Positions 16,067-22,337 of a DNA stretch of 22,337 nt are shown piece after piece. The notes beneath the pieces are model-generated. The model did not search any database and had not been told where the DNA came from. It saw nothing but the letters and a program-made list of their open reading frames with translations. The stretch is taken from assembly GCA_964567125.1 (NCBI GenBank), contig CAZMLC010000046.1:1-22337 (forward strand). Reading direction: 5' to 3'. Within the stretch, counting starts at the first letter, position 1; each line of letters starts with the position of its first letter. The DNA is from CAZMLC01 sp964567125. GTDB lineage: Bacteria; Verrucomicrobiota; Kiritimatiellia; RFP12; UBA1067. A program made the translations under genes and the position numbers.

Positions 16067-17142
16067 AAAAAATCGGCTCTATCGCACTCGTAACGCTTTC
16101 GATCGCCTTTATCATCTGGGCCATGCTCTATCAAGCTGGAACGGTTGGCGGACCGAAAAAGATTCGTCCCGGCGAAAAAGCGGCCCGAACCGTCGAGAAC
16201 CGCTGGATGAGCCCGCGCATCGCAAAGCTTCCTGTGATCCATCATGCGATCGGCACCGTACGCAGCCGCGAAGAGATTGCCGTGATCTCGCGGTTGCCCG
16301 CAGCGCGCATCATCGCCATCACCGTGCGCAGCGGTGATGCCGTCAAACAGGGCGATGTGCTCGTCAAACTCGAAGATCGCGACTTGCAGGTCGCCGTGCA
16401 GACCGCGGAGGAAAATTTGAAAGCAGCGGAGAGTCGGCTGAACTTTGCGACCCAGGATTTTAAGCGCTACGAAAAGATCGTTGAGAACGGCGGCGTGTCG
16501 CGCCGCGATTTCGATGCCGCACAGAACGCCCTCTCCGTCTCGCGCGCGGAAGTTGCCATGTTCCGTCACAATCTCGACAGCGCCAAGGTCAATCTGAGCT
16601 ATGCAGAGATCCGGGCACCGTTTGACGGCGTGATCGCGGAACGGCTCAACGATCCCGGCGATCTGGCCACCCCGCAGAATCCGATTTTGCGCATGTTTGA
16701 TCCCACAAAGCTGCAATTGCGCATCCCGGTGCGTGAAAGCCTCATCGCTGCGATCCATATTGATCAGGCACTCACCGTGAACATCGATGCGCTGGGGCGC
16801 CAGACCACAGCGACCGTCAAAGAGATCGTGCCGTCAGTCGATGCCGGCAGCCGCACCTTCTCCGTCAACGCCTGCCTCATCGGCAATATCGAAAAGGTCG
16901 TTCCCGGCATGTTCGCCCGCAGTGAGATCAAGCTGGGCGAAGAACAGGCGCTCGTGATCCCCAAAGCAGCACTCCAGCACGTCGGACAGCTGACCTATCT
17001 GCGCGTCAAAACGGAAACCGGCTACGCCGACCAACTGGTGCAGTGCACGCCCCTTCCGAATTCAGGGGAGGTGCGCGTGATCTCCGGCCTCTCCGCAAGC
17101 GATCAGTTCCAGCCTGTGCCGAAAGAAAACAGTGTTCAGTAA
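16063..17142 (+). CDS. RND efflux periplasmic adaptor (membrane fusion protein)
   Basis: This 359-residue protein would link the RND permease to an outer-membrane channel. An N-terminal membrane anchor ('IALVTLSIAFIIWAMLYQAG') is followed by the first half of a lipoyl domain ('VISRLPAARIIAITVRSGDAVKQGDVLVKLED'-like stretch, residues ~85-115). A coiled-coil hairpin runs over about 110-180. The returning lipoyl half 'IRAPFDGVIAERLNDPGD' and beta-barrel domains complete the HlyD/AcrA order. Its ATG overlaps the permease stop, so translation is coupled. The order permease-adaptor is the reverse of acrAB, and no outer-membrane TolC-like gene follows. Confidence 0.92.
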   Translation: MKKIGSIALVTLSIAFIIWAMLYQAGTVGGPKKIRPGEKAARTVENRWMSPRIAKLPVIHHAIGTVRSREEIAVISRLPAARIIAITVRSGDAVKQGDVLVKLEDRDLQVAVQTAEENLKAAESRLNFATQDFKRYEKIVENGGVSRRDFDAAQNALSVSRAEVAMFRHNLDSAKVNLSYAEIRAPFDGVIAERLNDPGDLATPQNPILRMFDPTKLQLRIPVRESLIAAIHIDQALTVNIDALGRQTTATVKEIVPSVDAGSRTFSVNACLIGNIEKVVPGMFARSEIKLGEEQALVIPKAALQHVGQLTYLRVKTETGYADQLVQCTPLPNSGEVRVISGLSASDQFQPVPKENSVQ

Positions 17143-17151
17143 CACGTTTTT
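17132..17151 (+). terminator. Possible weak terminator after the efflux operon
   Basis: GTGTT-cagt-AACAC forms a 5-base-pair hairpin spanning the stop codon of the adaptor gene, followed by G and five T. The stem is short and AT-rich, so termination would be partial at best. Confidence 0.3.
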
Positions 17152-17193
17152 AGTGGGCTTTTTTGATTTAATACTTGCCAGAACGATGCGGCA

Positions 17194-17217
17194 TGATGTA
17201 ACTTCTGATGTAATTTG
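17194..17217 (+). promoter_or_regulatory. Tandem 12-base repeat with extended -10 element
   Basis: TGATGTAACTTC and TGATGTAATTTG lie side by side and match at 10 of 12 positions. The second copy contains TG-A-TGTAAT, an extended -10 box with TGTAAT one base off TATAAT, about 40 bases before the oxidoreductase start. No good -35 box lies 17 bases upstream. The pair may be a promoter plus a direct-repeat activator site, or chance. Confidence 0.3.
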
Positions 17218-17254
17218 GTTCGTTCACGTGGATGGTCATGAAGGAGGATAGAGA

Positions 17255-18583
17255 ATGAAGCGTAGGGAATTTTTGAAATCGGCGGTTACGACAGGCGCAG
17301 GATTACTCATCCTGCCCAGCGGGTTACGTGCGAACCCTGCGAACAATAAACTCAATGTCGCGCTGATCGGCACCTGGGGCCGAGGACTCGCACATTTTGA
17401 TTCCCTCGCTGATGAGAATGTTGTCGCGCTGTGTGACTGCTGGGAGCGTAACCTTGTGGACGCGAAAAAACGCTTTCCCAACGCGAAAACCTATGTCGAT
17501 TGGCGCAAATGCCTGGAGCAAAAAGACATCGACGCCGTGGTGATCTGCACGACCGACTTTACGCATGCCTTTATCGCCAACTGGGCGTTGAACCGTGGCA
17601 AGCACGTCTATCTGGAGAAGCCGCTGGGCATCTCGGTGGAAGAGGCGCGCGTGGTGCGCGCTAACTGGTTACCGAAGAGGAACACGCTCGCGACGCAGGT
17701 TGGCATGCAGCGGCACGCGCACGACAACTTCAACCGTATTGCGGAAATGTTGCGTGACGGGGCGATCGGCGAGTTGAAGAGTGCCTATGCGTGGGGAAAT
17801 CGCAAGATTCCAAAACCCGGTTACCTCCCGGCTGCGGGTGCACCGCCGTCTGGTCTGCATTATGACCTGTGGCTGGGCCCTGTTAAAACCGACCACCCCT
17901 ACAATCCTGAGTATTTTGCCGGCGGTCCGGGAGCGAACTGTCTGAAGTGGAACATGTACTGGGATTTCGGTACCGGACAGATCGGCGACATGGGTAGCCA
18001 CACGATGGACCTTCTGTGGAACGCTGTGGATTGCGGCTTGCCGACTTCCGCCGAGGCCAAAGGCGAAGCGTTCAATCCCGATGTGACACCGGTTAACGCC
18101 GAAATGCGCTTTGAACATCCCGCCAATAGTTGGCGCGGCCCCATCAGCGTTTCGTGGTATCAAGGTGGCGCGATGCCCAATCCGCCCAGTTCTTACGTCG
18201 ACATCACCAAGATCGGCCATGGTGCAATGTTCAAGGGTACCGACGGCATTTTGGTGGCGGACTTCACCTCCCGTGCCCTGATCCCGCTCGGCAAAGACGG
18301 CAGCCTCACCTATTATAAACCGCGTGCGAAAGAGGCGCTGTTGCCCTCTGTGGGCCACTTCCAGAAGCAGTGGATCAACGCCTGCAAGAATCCGTCGCTC
18401 AAAACCGCGTGCGACTTTGAATACAGCGCAAACATGATTGAGCAAATGTGCCTCGGTTTGGTCGCCTACCGGGTCGGCAAGAAACTTGCTTATGACGGCA
18501 AGACCGGACATGTGACGAACAACAGTGAGGCCGATGCCCTGCTCAAGCGCGACTATCGCGCGGGCTGGACGTTGAACGGCTAG
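17255..18583 (+). CDS. Tat-exported Gfo/Idh/MocA-family oxidoreductase
   Basis: This 442-residue protein starts with a twin-arginine signal, 'KRREFLKSAVTTGAGLLIL', so it is probably exported folded with its NAD(P) cofactor. The N-terminal Rossmann domain begins 'VALIGTWGRGLAHF'; the usual second glycine of the dinucleotide motif is Trp (G39-T-W41-G42-R-G44). The family motif 'YLEKPLG' supplies the catalytic Lys. The C-terminal domain has 'GQIGDMGSHTMDL' and ends with 'LLKRDYRAGW', as in the large PVC-type group of secreted Gfo/Idh proteins. Substrates in the superfamily are sugars, inositols and glycosides; this one is unknown. AGGAGG stands 7 bases before the ATG. It appears monocistronic. 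Confidence 0.88.
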   Translation: MKRREFLKSAVTTGAGLLILPSGLRANPANNKLNVALIGTWGRGLAHFDSLADENVVALCDCWERNLVDAKKRFPNAKTYVDWRKCLEQKDIDAVVICTTDFTHAFIANWALNRGKHVYLEKPLGISVEEARVVRANWLPKRNTLATQVGMQRHAHDNFNRIAEMLRDGAIGELKSAYAWGNRKIPKPGYLPAAGAPPSGLHYDLWLGPVKTDHPYNPEYFAGGPGANCLKWNMYWDFGTGQIGDMGSHTMDLLWNAVDCGLPTSAEAKGEAFNPDVTPVNAEMRFEHPANSWRGPISVSWYQGGAMPNPPSSYVDITKIGHGAMFKGTDGILVADFTSRALIPLGKDGSLTYYKPRAKEALLPSVGHFQKQWINACKNPSLKTACDFEYSANMIEQMCLGLVAYRVGKKLAYDGKTGHVTNNSEADALLKRDYRAGWTLNG

Positions 18584-18609
18584 TCAACCTGATCCGATAG
18601 TACTGCCTA

Positions 18610-18647
18610 GTTTAAGTTCCTCTCTTTCAGAAAGGAGGAACTTAAAC
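18610..18647. repeat. Large perfect inverted repeat (hairpin) after the oxidoreductase gene
   Basis: GTTTAAGTTCCTC (18610-18622) and GAGGAACTTAAAC (18635-18647) are perfect 13-base inverted arms. Inside them CTTT (18624-18627) pairs with AAAG (18631-18634), leaving one bulged T and a 3-base loop, so about 17 pairs in total. Neither strand shows a T-run after it, so a normal intrinsic terminator is not supported. It may slow or end transcription, protect the 3' end, or be a small palindromic repeat. Confidence 0.75.
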
Positions 18648-18720
18648 CAGCGAAATCGAACAGCCCGCAGAGCGCGGCTGTGACCACGTTGCGCGGGATG
18701 ATGCTAGCGACTCTCTCTTT

Positions 18721-18743
18721 CTGCGCTTTTGGCGCAGGTTTTA
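18721..18743 (+). terminator. Candidate intrinsic terminator between convergent genes
   Basis: CTGCGC (18721-18726) and GCGCAG (18732-18737) enclose TTTTG and are followed by GTTTTATC. This is a compact GC stem with a short T-tract, about 140 bases after the oxidoreductase stop. It would end plus-strand transcription before the convergent hydrolase gene. Confidence 0.45.
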
Positions 18744-18761
18744 TCACGACGTTGCGAAGGA

Positions 18762-18779
18762 AGCGCCTCGTTTGGCGCT
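18762..18779 (-). terminator. Hairpin at the stop codon of the hydrolase gene
   Basis: AGCGCC (18762-18767) pairs with GGCGCT (18774-18779) around a 6-base loop and overlaps the hydrolase stop codon. On the minus strand it is followed by TTCCTTCG, too poor in T for a confident terminator. It could still help end the convergent transcript. Confidence 0.3.
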
Positions 18780-19932
18780 AGTGTTGTATGGAGCCTTTGC
18801 TTTGAAACTGCTGCCAGTCTGCGGCGAATGCGGCGTTGACGAGCCAAGAAGCGGAGTTTTTTTCACCGCCAAAGGCTGCATACGGCGCGATGGCTAAGGT
18901 CTGGTAGCCGCCTTTTGACGCGTCCCAGTTCTGGCCAAGGCAACCCTCTTCGACGGCCAGCGCTTTGAGCGCGACAGGACCGTTTCGCACGTCGGCCTCC
19001 GCCGGTACGCGCGCGGTAAGCGTGTGGCGCAGGAAGGAGAAGACCAGCGGCCAGGTCTTTTCCCCAGGACCGTGGCCGGTCTTCGGCTCGACAGCGAAGC
19101 ACCAGACCGCCTGGTGCTTCTTGCGCATCAGCGGCACGACCGCGAGGTTCTCCTCTATCGTGGGCCGGGCCAGAAACGGATCGTCCTCTCCGAAGATAAC
19201 CAGTCCCGGAACGCAAGCCGCCCCAGGCTGGTAGACCTGAAACGTGATGCCGGGCCGCATCGAAACCCAGGCCCACACGCGCGCGCCCTCCGCAGCAGGG
19301 AAAAGGGCCGAAAAGCCCGTCCCGTTGGAGTGCCCGTACAGAAAGAGCGGCGCACGCGCAAGCTCCGGATGCCCGCACCTCTCGCCAAACGCGCGCAGAC
19401 GTTCGTCGAGCAGGCTACGCGGCCAGAACCCCCGCTGCATGGGGTTCCCGACGAACTTAAAGAGGCCCAGGCGCAGCTCGCGCGCAAGCGCCCGCATCTG
19501 GGGATGCCGATAGAGCGTTTCGCCGCTGCCATGACCCGACATCACCACCACGCCTTTCACCGCCGCGGCGCTGTCCGGCAGCCAAAGGTGGAAGACGACG
19601 TCCTCTCTCTTGCCCTCGCCCTTCTCCCGAACGGCTTGGCGCCAGCGCTCATCGGAGACCTTCCAGTCCCAGTCCCTCGAGACGAGCTGCTGCGGTGACG
19701 GTCTGCCCCACCGGGCCTCATCCAAAACACCATTCCACCCGTCCTGTCCAGTCCCTTTCACGTTCGCCTTGACCCAGCCGATGCTGTGGCACTCGGCCAT
19801 CTGATTCGTTTCACACAGCTCAAGCGCAGGCGCAGCCTGAGCCCACAGCGCCGGCGTTGCGGCGCAAAGCAAGGCGAGCAGCGACAGCCGCCCGGCCACC
19901 ATGCCCGAAAATCGTTTCCGTTTGATCTGCAT
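18778..19932 (-). CDS. Secreted alpha/beta-hydrolase (esterase/dienelactone-hydrolase-like)
   Basis: This 384-residue protein has a positively charged start ('MQIKRKRFSG') and a long hydrophobic signal segment ending in 'ALWAQA', so it is exported. The catalytic triad of the alpha/beta-hydrolase fold can be read: nucleophile S202 in 'LYGHSNGTG', acid D250 or D251 in 'FGEDDPF', and H287 in 'KTGHGPGE'. The oxyanion strand 'VVVMSGHGSGE' precedes them. It resembles poorly characterised PVC esterases; the substrate is unknown, with an acetylated polysaccharide possible. The ATG at 19932 is chosen over a frame opening further upstream because GGGGGAGG lies just before it and the signal peptide follows directly. 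Confidence 0.78.
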   Translation of the reverse strand: MQIKRKRFSGMVAGRLSLLALLCAATPALWAQAAPALELCETNQMAECHSIGWVKANVKGTGQDGWNGVLDEARWGRPSPQQLVSRDWDWKVSDERWRQAVREKGEGKREDVVFHLWLPDSAAAVKGVVVMSGHGSGETLYRHPQMRALARELRLGLFKFVGNPMQRGFWPRSLLDERLRAFGERCGHPELARAPLFLYGHSNGTGFSALFPAAEGARVWAWVSMRPGITFQVYQPGAACVPGLVIFGEDDPFLARPTIEENLAVVPLMRKKHQAVWCFAVEPKTGHGPGEKTWPLVFSFLRHTLTARVPAEADVRNGPVALKALAVEEGCLGQNWDASKGGYQTLAIAPYAAFGGEKNSASWLVNAAFAADWQQFQSKGSIQH

Positions 19933-19957
19933 CGTTCCTCCCCCTCGTGTTGACGAT

Positions 19958-19986
19958 ATGATACGACATTCGCGGACCGCCTGCAA
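19958..19986 (-). promoter_or_regulatory. Candidate promoter of the secreted hydrolase gene
   Basis: On the minus strand TTGCAG (plus 19981-19986) and TATCAT (19958-19963, 5 of 6 to consensus) are 17 bases apart. The -10 box is about 25 bases before the ATG, which leaves just enough leader for the Shine-Dalgarno. The remaining ~160 bases up to the tRNA terminator hold no gene I can support. Confidence 0.45.
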
Positions 19987-20146
19987 TCTCCCGCTCAGTG
20001 CAACAAGAGCTAGGAGGTTCCATCACATTAGACGCGCAATCTCCGTTTTTTCTACAATCGGAAATATCGCGCGTCATGCCCATAGACTCATTCTTTTCTG
20101 GGCGCATCGACTGATCGGGACAAACCGGTGCTAAGTTCTGGAAAAT

Positions 20147-20173
20147 AAAAAAACCCTTGATATCAAGGGTTTT
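20147..20173 (-). terminator. Intrinsic terminator of the tRNA-Gly gene
   Basis: A perfect 24-base palindrome, with outer arms AAAACCC and GGGTTTT and centre GATATC, lies at 20150-20173. On the minus strand it runs into seven T (20153-20147), 6 bases past the encoded CCA end of the tRNA. It also reads as a hairpin on the plus strand, but there the T-run is only four bases. Confidence 0.88.
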
Positions 20174-20179
20174 AGAAGA

Positions 20180-20253
20180 TGGAGCGGGCGATGGGAATCG
20201 AACCCACGTAAGAAGCTTGGGAAGCTCCTATTCTGCCATTGAATTACGCCCGC
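20180..20253 (-). tRNA. tRNA-Gly (anticodon CCC)
   Basis: The 74-base minus-strand sequence folds completely: acceptor GCGGGCG/CGCCCGC, D-stem ATTC/GAAT, anticodon stem GGAGC/GCTTC with loop TTCCCAA, T-stem GTGGG/CCCAT with loop TTCGATT, discriminator T and an encoded CCA end. The anticodon CCC reads GGG. The sequence is very close to the E. coli glyU tRNA as I remember it. It has its own downstream terminator. Confidence 0.97.
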
Positions 20254-20275
20254 GAAGTCAAAAAAGTATGCGCGT

Positions 20276-20304
20276 ATCGTAACATAGCGCGGTATGCGCT
20301 TCAA
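20276..20304 (-). promoter_or_regulatory. Candidate tRNA-Gly promoter
   Basis: TTGAAG (plus 20299-20304) and TACGAT (20276-20281) lie 17 bases apart on the minus strand, each matching 4 of 6 consensus bases. The -10 box is 22 bases before the mature tRNA 5' end. The tRNA could instead be read from the cupin transcript, since only 63 bases separate them. Confidence 0.35.
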
Positions 20305-20316
20305 TCAAAAAAAGTG

Positions 20317-20661
20317 TTACTCAGCGGCTTTCTCGCGGATCATGACGAGCAGCATTTTAAAGCGCGTGTCCGCGCGCAGCGAATGGGGCACGCCGGCAGG
20401 CATGATCACCAGTTCACCGGCCTTGGCCAACAGCGGCTTACCGCCGATCACCAGCGTTGCCTCACCGTCCACGACCAGCACCGTAGCATCATAGGGCGAC
20501 GTGTGTTCGCTCAGTCCTTGCCCCTGATCGAATGAAAAGAGCGTTAACGTCCCCGCTGCCTTGTCGAGCAGCGTCTTGCTCACCACCGAGCCGTCCGAAT
20601 ACTCCACAAAATCCGCCATGGGAATCGGTTTTCCGCGCAAATCGGGTTTTCCTGTATTCAT
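20317..20661 (-). CDS. Small single-domain cupin protein
   Basis: This 114-residue cytoplasmic protein is a single conserved barrel of the cupin_2 type. Cupin motif 1 is degenerate: 'GQGLSEHTSPYDATVLVVDG' has one His where two (HxH) are usual and Asp in place of Glu. Motif 2 is intact, 'GELVIMPAGVPHSL'. The metal site may therefore be altered. Homologues of this length are common in anaerobes and are mostly unassigned; roles include sugar isomerisation, ligand sensing and small-molecule binding. GGAGG precedes the ATG at 20661. The gene begins 21 bases after the phospholipase-like gene, so the two probably form one operon. Confidence 0.85.
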   Translation of the reverse strand: MNTGKPDLRGKPIPMADFVEYSDGSVVSKTLLDKAAGTLTLFSFDQGQGLSEHTSPYDATVLVVDGEATLVIGGKPLLAKAGELVIMPAGVPHSLRADTRFKMLLVMIREKAAE

Positions 20662-20682
20662 TGTTACCTCCGTTCTTATCGT

Positions 20683-22113
20683 TTACTCTGGAACCAGCCA
20701 AATTTTCTCAACGATCTCTGAAAATGGTTTATCGGAAAAGATCTCGACGCAGGCATGGCTGTACTGCTCCGTCGCAAAAACGCGCGACGTCTCCCCGTGT
20801 TTCAGCGTCGTCACCAACGGAGCGCCTTTGCGCGTGCTGTAGGACGCCCCCTTCTCCACGAAAATAAGTTCAACCTTCACGTTCGGATCCTTCAACGCTG
20901 CGCCCATCCGATACCACCGTTTCGGCTGAATTACGATCTGCCCGCTCACCCATTTGTCTTTCGGGAAAAACCAGAAGCCCGTGTACCAGCGGTCAGGAAT
21001 CCCAGGACGGACAAACGCGAGCGCGCCTTCGGGATTCTCAATCAGGTTGCCCGCCGGATTGCTGGGTTTCAGGTTGCAGAGGATTTTCGCAGACGCTTTT
21101 TCTTTGACCGTGACCGGATCAGAAATATAGAGTTGCGCGCTCAGCCGGTAAACCGCCACGCGGTATGTTCCGGCTGGAAGGTTCCTGAAGCGGAATGTGC
21201 CGCGCCAATCGTGCGACAGCGTCTTGCCCGCGGCCAGCGCCAGCGTATCGTAGACCGTCGGCTTGCCGCCGGCGTTCAAAAGCATCACGCGCGCAAGCCG
21301 ATCGTCGCGGAGCGGAACAGCAGGCGCAATCACGGTCCCTTCAAGGTCGCCGCCCTCGTTCACGGGTTGCGTTCCCAGCATCAGCAACGTATAGGTCACA
21401 TCCGCAGCGGTCTGAGCAGCCGCGATCGCGGCGCGCAACTGACGGGGCTCAATGAAACTGCGATCCAGATTGTCCGCCGTACCGCTCAGCATGGGCAGCA
21501 GATCCTCGGCGAGAACGCGGGCCTCGGCTTGATCACGCAGCAGCCGTTGCTCAAAGGCGGCGAGTGCCTCCTTCGCATTTTTGCCCAGCAGTTGAGGCTG
21601 ATAGCCGCCCAACGTAAGCAGGCGCGTCTGCAGCCATCCTTCGGTAAAATGATTTTTCATCGCATTTTTCATCAGCACGTCAGCATGCTGCGGCGCACAG
21701 TTATCCTCAACGTAGTGCAGCAGAACACCAAGCCGATGGCAGACATTCTCCGGCGACTCTGTACGGAAGGCCTGCAGGACGCGATTGAAATGCGCGATAT
21801 AACGATTGTCCTTTTCATCCAAATTGTGCATCGCAAAGACAGGGCAGTCCGGAAACAGCAGGTAATCGTTCGCAAAGAAATACCCGAACGATGTACTGGT
21901 CGAGGCATTCCACTCATCCGGGATCAGCGAGGCCCGGGCAATCGCCGCACGGGCGGATTCAACCGTATAAAAACCCCAGATCGCCTGCTTCGGCACAACC
22001 CGCATGGCCTCCATCGTGATATCCGCATGGTGATGCCACGCCGATACCGTTATAACGCTCCACAGGAGAAAGCCGACACACACCGAAGCTGGCTTCATGA
22101 ATTGATGATGCAT
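20683..22113 (-). CDS. Secreted zinc-dependent phospholipase C / S1-P1 nuclease-like protein
   Basis: This 476-residue protein has a signal peptide predicted to end at 'VSA', which would expose W26 as the mature N-terminus. In the phospholipase C / S1-P1 family the N-terminal Trp itself binds zinc. Downstream His/Asp candidates fit that family: H27-H29 with D31, D89/H96, then 'LLHYVEDNCAPQHAD' (H133-x3-D137-x5-H143) and 'NHFTEGW' (H155, E158). The catalytic part spans about 26-240. It is followed by a carboxypeptidase-regulatory-like beta-sandwich ('LEGTVIAP', 'FRFRNLPAGTYRVAVYRL') and a second beta-rich region (~370-476). Phosphodiester or phospholipid substrates are likely by family. AGGAG 4 bases before the ATG at 22113 favours this start over an ATG at 22098. 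The 224 bases upstream of this gene to the window end show no gene or clear promoter. Confidence 0.72.
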   Translation of the reverse strand: MHHQFMKPASVCVGFLLWSVITVSAWHHHADITMEAMRVVPKQAIWGFYTVESARAAIARASLIPDEWNASTSTSFGYFFANDYLLFPDCPVFAMHNLDEKDNRYIAHFNRVLQAFRTESPENVCHRLGVLLHYVEDNCAPQHADVLMKNAMKNHFTEGWLQTRLLTLGGYQPQLLGKNAKEALAAFEQRLLRDQAEARVLAEDLLPMLSGTADNLDRSFIEPRQLRAAIAAAQTAADVTYTLLMLGTQPVNEGGDLEGTVIAPAVPLRDDRLARVMLLNAGGKPTVYDTLALAAGKTLSHDWRGTFRFRNLPAGTYRVAVYRLSAQLYISDPVTVKEKASAKILCNLKPSNPAGNLIENPEGALAFVRPGIPDRWYTGFWFFPKDKWVSGQIVIQPKRWYRMGAALKDPNVKVELIFVEKGASYSTRKGAPLVTTLKHGETSRVFATEQYSHACVEIFSDKPFSEIVEKIWLVPE

Positions 22114-22337
22114 AGAACTCCTTTGGTTACGGCAAAAGCCGCCACACCTACCGTCGTTGACCGCATGTGCGGCCTACACACACATAGCACGTGATGATCC
22201 AATAGCTGTTTTTCATTTTTGCAACATACGGCGCGTTATTCAAGCCTCATATTTGCTTCGCACGGGAAATTCTCCGCCCTGGGTTCCTCGATATCTCCAT
22301 CATTCCACGGCGACCCCGCCGCGGCTCACTTTGCTTT

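Noticed and set aside
22140..22185. Small inverted repeats (CGGC-AAAA-GCCG and CCGCA-TG-TGCGG) upstream of the phospholipase-like gene as a riboswitch or operator
   Set aside because: Each is only 4-5 pairs long and no known riboswitch core or promoter could be matched nearby.
20755..22194. Open plus-strand frame of 479 codons opposite the phospholipase-like gene
   Set aside because: Arg/Gln-rich shadow translation; the minus-strand frame has a signal peptide, metal motif and Shine-Dalgarno.
1..22337. CRISPR array, insertion sequence, prophage or integrase signature
   Set aside because: No regularly spaced repeats, transposase motifs or phage genes were seen; the tRNA-Gly gene has no flanking integrase or duplicated 3' end in the window.

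Overview
The window looks like a piece of chromosome from an obligately anaerobic bacterium of the PVC superphylum, most likely Kiritimatiellota or a related Verrucomicrobia/Lentisphaerae lineage. This is an inference. The grounds are an extracellular protein with beta-strand repeats at the left edge, a secreted PQQ-like beta-propeller, a Tat-exported Gfo/Idh/MocA oxidoreductase of the type common in Planctomycetes and Verrucomicrobia, high GC, and a cytoplasmic multi-subunit [FeFe] hydrogenase. No rRNA or other strong taxonomic marker is present.

Layout. At 1-996 is the 3' end of a secreted or adhesin-like gene. At 1211-6252 is a tight five-gene plus-strand operon for a group A3-type, NAD(P)/ferredoxin-linked [FeFe] hydrogenase: NuoE-like HydC, a stand-alone GHKL ATPase, an HndB-like thioredoxin-fold protein, NuoF-like HydB and catalytic HydA. 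It closes with a very strong intrinsic terminator (6269-6308). A small DEDDh exonuclease starts immediately behind that terminator. At 6881-12783 the minus strand carries a PfkB-family sugar kinase and then ilvB-ilvN-aroE-(secreted beta-propeller protein). These last four are packed with very short gaps or an ATGA overlap, and ilvB has its own good promoter with an operator-like palindrome. At 12929-17142 is an RND efflux permease followed by its membrane fusion adaptor (ATGA overlap), with no TolC gene nearby. At 17255-18583 is a Tat-signal Gfo/Idh/MocA oxidoreductase. After an intergenic stretch of stacked hairpins, the rest is on the minus strand: a secreted alpha/beta hydrolase (18778-19932), a tRNA-Gly(CCC) with its own terminator (20180-20253), a cupin protein (20317-20661) and a secreted zinc phospholipase C / S1-P1 nuclease-like protein (20683-22113).

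How the genes work together. The hydrogenase operon is the functional centre. HydC and HydB form the NAD(P)H/flavin/Fe-S module and HydA carries the H-cluster, so the complex would couple H2 evolution or uptake to NAD(P)H and ferredoxin in a fermenting cell. The GHKL ATPase has a catalytic ATP-binding domain but no phosphoacceptor or sensor domain. Its role in the hydrogenase locus is the least understood point in the window. The minus-strand biosynthetic operon makes acetolactate for branched-chain amino acids and shikimate for aromatic amino acids, with an exported propeller protein translationally coupled at its end. No mobile element, CRISPR array or phage gene was seen.
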